Origin: Pseudomonadota bacterium
GTDB lineage: Bacteria; Pseudomonadota; Gammaproteobacteria; Xanthomonadales; Xanthomonadaceae
Direction of reading: 5' to 3'
Assembly: GCA_023423605.1 (NCBI GenBank)
Contig: JAFAFF010000244.1
Coordinates: forward strand, 1-6,569
Length of the DNA stretch: 6,569 nt
Numbering within the stretch: position 1 is the first letter of the stretch; each line of letters starts with the position of its first letter. Of the stretch, positions 4,086 to 6,569 are shown piece after piece. The translations under genes were made by a program, and so were the position numbers. The notes under the pieces were generated by a model that had not been told where the DNA came from, did not search any database, and saw only the letters and a program-made list of their open reading frames with translations.

Positions 4086-4768
4086 TGTCACTCCAAGCCC
4101 CCACCCTCGTGCCCCGGCCTTCCCTGCAGCGCCTGTTCCTCACCGGCCTGCTTACCCTGCTGCCCATCTGGCTGACATGGGTGGTCGTGAAGTTCGTATT
4201 CGTGCTGCTGTCCGGCATTTCCAGCCCCCTGGTGATGCCATTGTCCGAACAGATCGCGACATCGTTCCCGCATTACCTGGGTTGGGTGCGCGCGGAATGG
4301 ATCCAGAACGTGGTGGCCCTGCTGGCGACCCTGCTGGTGATCCTCGCCGTGGGTGTGGCCAGCCGCCGCGTGGTCGGCCAGCGCGTGCTGCGCTGGGTCG
4401 GCGCGGTCATCAAACGCATTCCGCTGGCCAGCGTCATCTACGACAGCGCGAAGAAGCTGCTGGATATCCTGCAGACGCAGCCGGGCAGCACCCAGCGCGT
4501 GGTGCTCATCGATTTCCCGCACCGCGACATGAAGTCCGTCGGCCTGGTGACACGGGTGATCCGGGAACACGGCAGCGGACGCGAGCTTGCCGCCGTCTAC
4601 GTTCCCACCACGCCGAACCCGACATCCGGTTATCTGGAGATCGTCCCGGTGGAGCTGTTGACGCCCACTGACTGGACCGTGGACCAGGCGATGAGCTTCA
4701 TCATTTCCGGCGGCGCGGTGGCACCGGATACCGTTCCGTTCACCCGCGCGGGCGAGCGCGCGGAATGA
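4085..4768 (+). CDS. DUF502 family membrane protein
   Basis: This is a 227-residue inner-membrane protein of the DUF502 family (COG2928), related to the plant LCV/COV membrane proteins; the bacterial function is unknown. Two transmembrane helices are clear: about residues 18-42 (LFLTGLLTLLPIWLTWVVV, with the family's TG-x-x-x-x-x-P pattern) and about 73-93 (IQNVVALLATLLVILAVGV). A soluble C-terminal domain follows, with the conserved IPLASVIYDSAKKL at 112-125, VVLIDFP at 139-145 and the signature VYVPTTPNPTSGYLEIVP at 171-188. The length is normal for the family and the frame is intact. The start is fixed by the -10 element just upstream, which makes the message probably leaderless. The next gene begins 136 bp later, after a hairpin, so it is likely a separate unit. 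Confidence 0.9.
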   Translation: MSLQAPTLVPRPSLQRLFLTGLLTLLPIWLTWVVVKFVFVLLSGISSPLVMPLSEQIATSFPHYLGWVRAEWIQNVVALLATLLVILAVGVASRRVVGQRVLRWVGAVIKRIPLASVIYDSAKKLLDILQTQPGSTQRVVLIDFPHRDMKSVGLVTRVIREHGSGRELAAVYVPTTPNPTSGYLEIVPVELLTPTDWTVDQAMSFIISGGAVAPDTVPFTRAGERAE

Positions 4769-4773
4769 AAGCG

Positions 4774-4799
4774 GGTGCATGGCGGTCACGTCATGCGCC
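4774..4799 (+). terminator. Stem-loop after DUF502, terminator-like without U-run
   Basis: Five bases after the DUF502 stop, GGTGCATGGCG (4774-4784) pairs with CGTCATGCGCC (4789-4799). This gives an 11-bp stem with two G-U pairs and a GTCA tetraloop. The following bases (ACCTGACTGATC) hold no T-run, so efficient Rho-independent termination is doubtful. It may act as a 3'-end stabiliser or work with Rho. Confidence 0.45.
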
Positions 4800-4904
4800 A
4801 CCTGACTGATCGCCAACATCGCGCAGGCTGACTGCGACACCCCGGCTGGCCGTACGCGTCCGGATCGTGCAAGCTCCACGGTCTGTGTTCCACGGAAGTC
4901 CCTG

Positions 4905-6569
4905 ATGTCCCAGCTTGCCCGCGCCCTGGCGGTCGCCCTTGCTTCGCTGATGCTGTTCAGCGCCGCACCGCCCGCCGAAGCCGCGAAGAAGAAGGCCACA
5001 CGCGCCGTCGCCACGCCCTCCCGCCAGGCCGCCAAGCCCAAGCCAAAGCCCCGCCCGCGCCCCGCGGCCCCGGCCAGCCGACAACCCGCCGCGCCGGCCA
5101 GCAAGGCCAGCCAGCTGGAACGACTGTACGAGGATTACTGGGATGCCTCGATGCGGCTGAATCCGCTGCAGGCCACCTTCCAGGGCGATGCACGCTACAA
5201 CGATGAACTGCCGAACATCCTGTCGGCAGCGTGGCGCCAGCAGTCGCACGACTTCACCACCGAATGGCTGGGCAAGGTGGAGAAGATCGGCAGCGACGGC
5301 CTGCAGGGGCAGGATCTGCTCAGCTATGAAATGTTCGTCCGTGATGCACGCGCATCGCTGGCTGCAGAACAGTATCCCTCCTGGATGCTGCCCATCAGCC
5401 AGTATTACAACCTTGGCAGCATCATGGCGATCCTCGGCGCCGGTGCCGGCGCGCAGCCGTTCAACACGGTGCTGGATTACGACCGCTGGTCGCGGCGCTC
5501 GCTCGGCATTCCGGCGCTGTTCGACCAGGCCATCGCCAACATGCGCCAGGGCATGGCCGCCGGCGTGGTGCAGCCGCGTGACCTGATGGAAAAGGTACTG
5601 CCGCAGCTGGACGCAGTGATCAAGCCTACCGCCGAAGAAAGCATCTTCTGGACCCCGGTGCGGACCATGCCGGACAGCATCGGCGCCGAAGACAAGGCGC
5701 GCATCAGCGCCGAGTACAAGCGCATGATCGAATACCGGATCATGCCGGCCTACCGCGCGCTGCGCGGATTCATCGCCACCGAATACCTGCCGGCAACGCG
5801 CGCCACCGCCGGCATGGGTGCGCTGCCGGACGGCCAGGCCTGGTATGCCAGTACGCTGCGGCAGGCCACGGCGACCACGCAGGAACCCGCCCGGTTGCAT
5901 GCATGGGGCGAACAACGCGTGCAGGCCCTGCACGCGCAGATATCCACGGTGATGAAAGAACAGCGTGTGCGCGGTACGGAGGCCAAACTGCTGCGCAGCA
6001 TGCGCAGCGACCGCCAGTTCCAGTACAACGACGCCAGTGCATTGCTGGGACGATATCGCCAGCTGCAGCAGCAGGTGGCGACCCGGCTGCCGACGGTCCT
6101 GCACACAGTCCCCACGACACCGCTCGACATCCAGCCGGTGGAAGCCGAACGCGCATTGACGGCCGCACCGGTGTCCTACCAGCCCGGCGCCGGCAACCGT
6201 GCGCCCGTGCTGTACGTCAACACCTCCAACCTGCCCACGCGCCGACGCTGGAGCGCACCGATGCTGTACCTGCATGAAGCCGTGCCTGGCCATCATGTGC
6301 AGCTGGGCCTGCAGCAGCAACTGGAAAAACTGCCGCGTTTCCGCCGACTGGGCGGCGACATGGCCTTCGTGGAAGGCTGGGGCCTGTATGCGGAATCACT
6401 GGGCGACATGCTGGGGGTGTATGCCGATCCCATCGACCATATCGGCTACCTGCATGCCGCGCTGACCCGCGCCGCGCGCGTGGTGGCCGACACTGGACTG
6501 CATGCCCAGGGCTGGAGCAAGCAGCAGGCGGTGGCGTACCTGGAAAAGGAAGCGGCGATGACCGGGGAC
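4905..6569 (+). CDS. Secreted DUF885 metallopeptidase-like protein (3' end outside window)
   Basis: There are 555 codons with no stop before the right edge; the end falls on a codon boundary. The start ATG at 4905 has CGGAAG six bases upstream and begins a Sec signal peptide (residues 1-26, cleavage after AEA). A Lys/Pro/Ala/Arg-rich linker follows at 27-66, then the DUF885 domain from about 70. The zinc-site motif HEAVPGHH is at 457-464 (H457, E458, with H463/H464), and the second family block FVEGWGLYAE at 488-497 supplies E490, the likely third ligand. DUF885 proteins are gluzincin-like and usually about 580-620 residues, so perhaps 30-60 residues are missing. They are predicted periplasmic or lipoprotein peptidases or hydrolases; the natural substrate is unknown. 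No frameshift is visible. It lies 136 bp after DUF502, with a hairpin between, and no clear promoter was found. Confidence 0.9.
   Translation, partial: MSQLARALAVALASLMLFSAAPPAEAAKKKATRAVATPSRQAAKPKPKPRPRPAAPASRQPAAPASKASQLERLYEDYWDASMRLNPLQATFQGDARYNDELPNILSAAWRQQSHDFTTEWLGKVEKIGSDGLQGQDLLSYEMFVRDARASLAAEQYPSWMLPISQYYNLGSIMAILGAGAGAQPFNTVLDYDRWSRRSLGIPALFDQAIANMRQGMAAGVVQPRDLMEKVLPQLDAVIKPTAEESIFWTPVRTMPDSIGAEDKARISAEYKRMIEYRIMPAYRALRGFIATEYLPATRATAGMGALPDGQAWYASTLRQATATTQEPARLHAWGEQRVQALHAQISTVMKEQRVRGTEAKLLRSMRSDRQFQYNDASALLGRYRQLQQQVATRLPTVLHTVPTTPLDIQPVEAERALTAAPVSYQPGAGNRAPVLYVNTSNLPTRRRWSAPMLYLHEAVPGHHVQLGLQQQLEKLPRFRRLGGDMAFVEGWGLYAESLGDMLGVYADPIDHIGYLHAALTRAARVVADTGLHAQGWSKQQAVAYLEKEAAMTGD

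Noticed and set aside
3769..4091. Possible small genes in the REP region (frames at 3769-4026, 3809-4048 plus and 3816-4091 minus)
   Set aside because: Their sequences are translations of the DNA repeats (Trp/Gly/Glu-rich repeats), with no ribosome sites and no protein-like pattern.
4791..6320. Long open frame of 509 codons on the minus strand
   Set aside because: It lies antisense to the DUF885 gene, whose plus frame has a signal peptide, HEAVPGHH and FVEGWGLYAE. The minus translation is an Arg/Gly/Ala/His-rich shadow.
1..6569. CRISPR array, tRNA, rRNA, transposase, phage or toxin-antitoxin genes
   Set aside because: None is visible. The only repeats are REP-like palindromes and their derivatives, and no spacer-repeat periodicity, tRNA cloverleaf or transposase motif was found on either strand.

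Overview
The window is GC-rich (about 65-68% by eye) and fits a chromosomal core region of a Xanthomonadaceae bacterium, most likely Stenotrophomonas or a close relative. Four things point that way. The minus-strand N-terminus at positions 1-60 resembles xanthomonad leucyl-tRNA synthetase. The gene set is DUF998, a CnoX-type thioredoxin-TPR protein, DUF4442, DUF502 and DUF885. Short-leader promoters have TAnAAT-type -10 boxes close to the start codons. The intergenic palindromes have the architecture of the REP/SMAG family known from Stenotrophomonas. The genus is an inference.

Layout. The left part reads on the minus strand: the first 20 codons of leuS (1-60), a small secreted two-cysteine protein (238-501) and a six-helix DUF998 membrane protein (602-1309). 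A 75-bp divergent gap follows, and everything to its right reads on the plus strand: a second small secreted two-cysteine protein (1385-1645), cnoX/ybbN (1755-2609), a secreted protein of unknown family (2740-3204), a DUF4442 hotdog-fold protein (3292-3762), a DUF502 membrane protein (4085-4768) and a DUF885 metallopeptidase-like protein that runs off the right edge (4905-6569).

The only long non-coding stretch (3763-4084, about 320 bp) is filled with repeats. It holds two identical REP-like hairpins in the same orientation, one degenerate inverted copy between them, a 20-bp tandem amplification of the REP left arm that runs into the end of the DUF4442 gene, and degenerate 17-bp repeats. The gap between cnoX and the secreted protein carries two adjacent perfect 10-bp inverted repeats. 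The second one pairs with the Shine-Dalgarno sequence of the downstream gene, so it looks like a translational switch or an intercistronic structure.

How the genes work together. I see no single pathway. Several products belong to the cell envelope (DUF998, DUF502, two small periplasmic proteins, one further secreted protein, a secreted DUF885 peptidase), and CnoX is a cytoplasmic protein-quality-control factor. Most of the window is ordinary core genome. The observations most worth a second look are the structured leader at 2635-2729, the pair of small two-Cys proteins flanking DUF998, the REP amplification, and the apparently leaderless DUF502 promoter.
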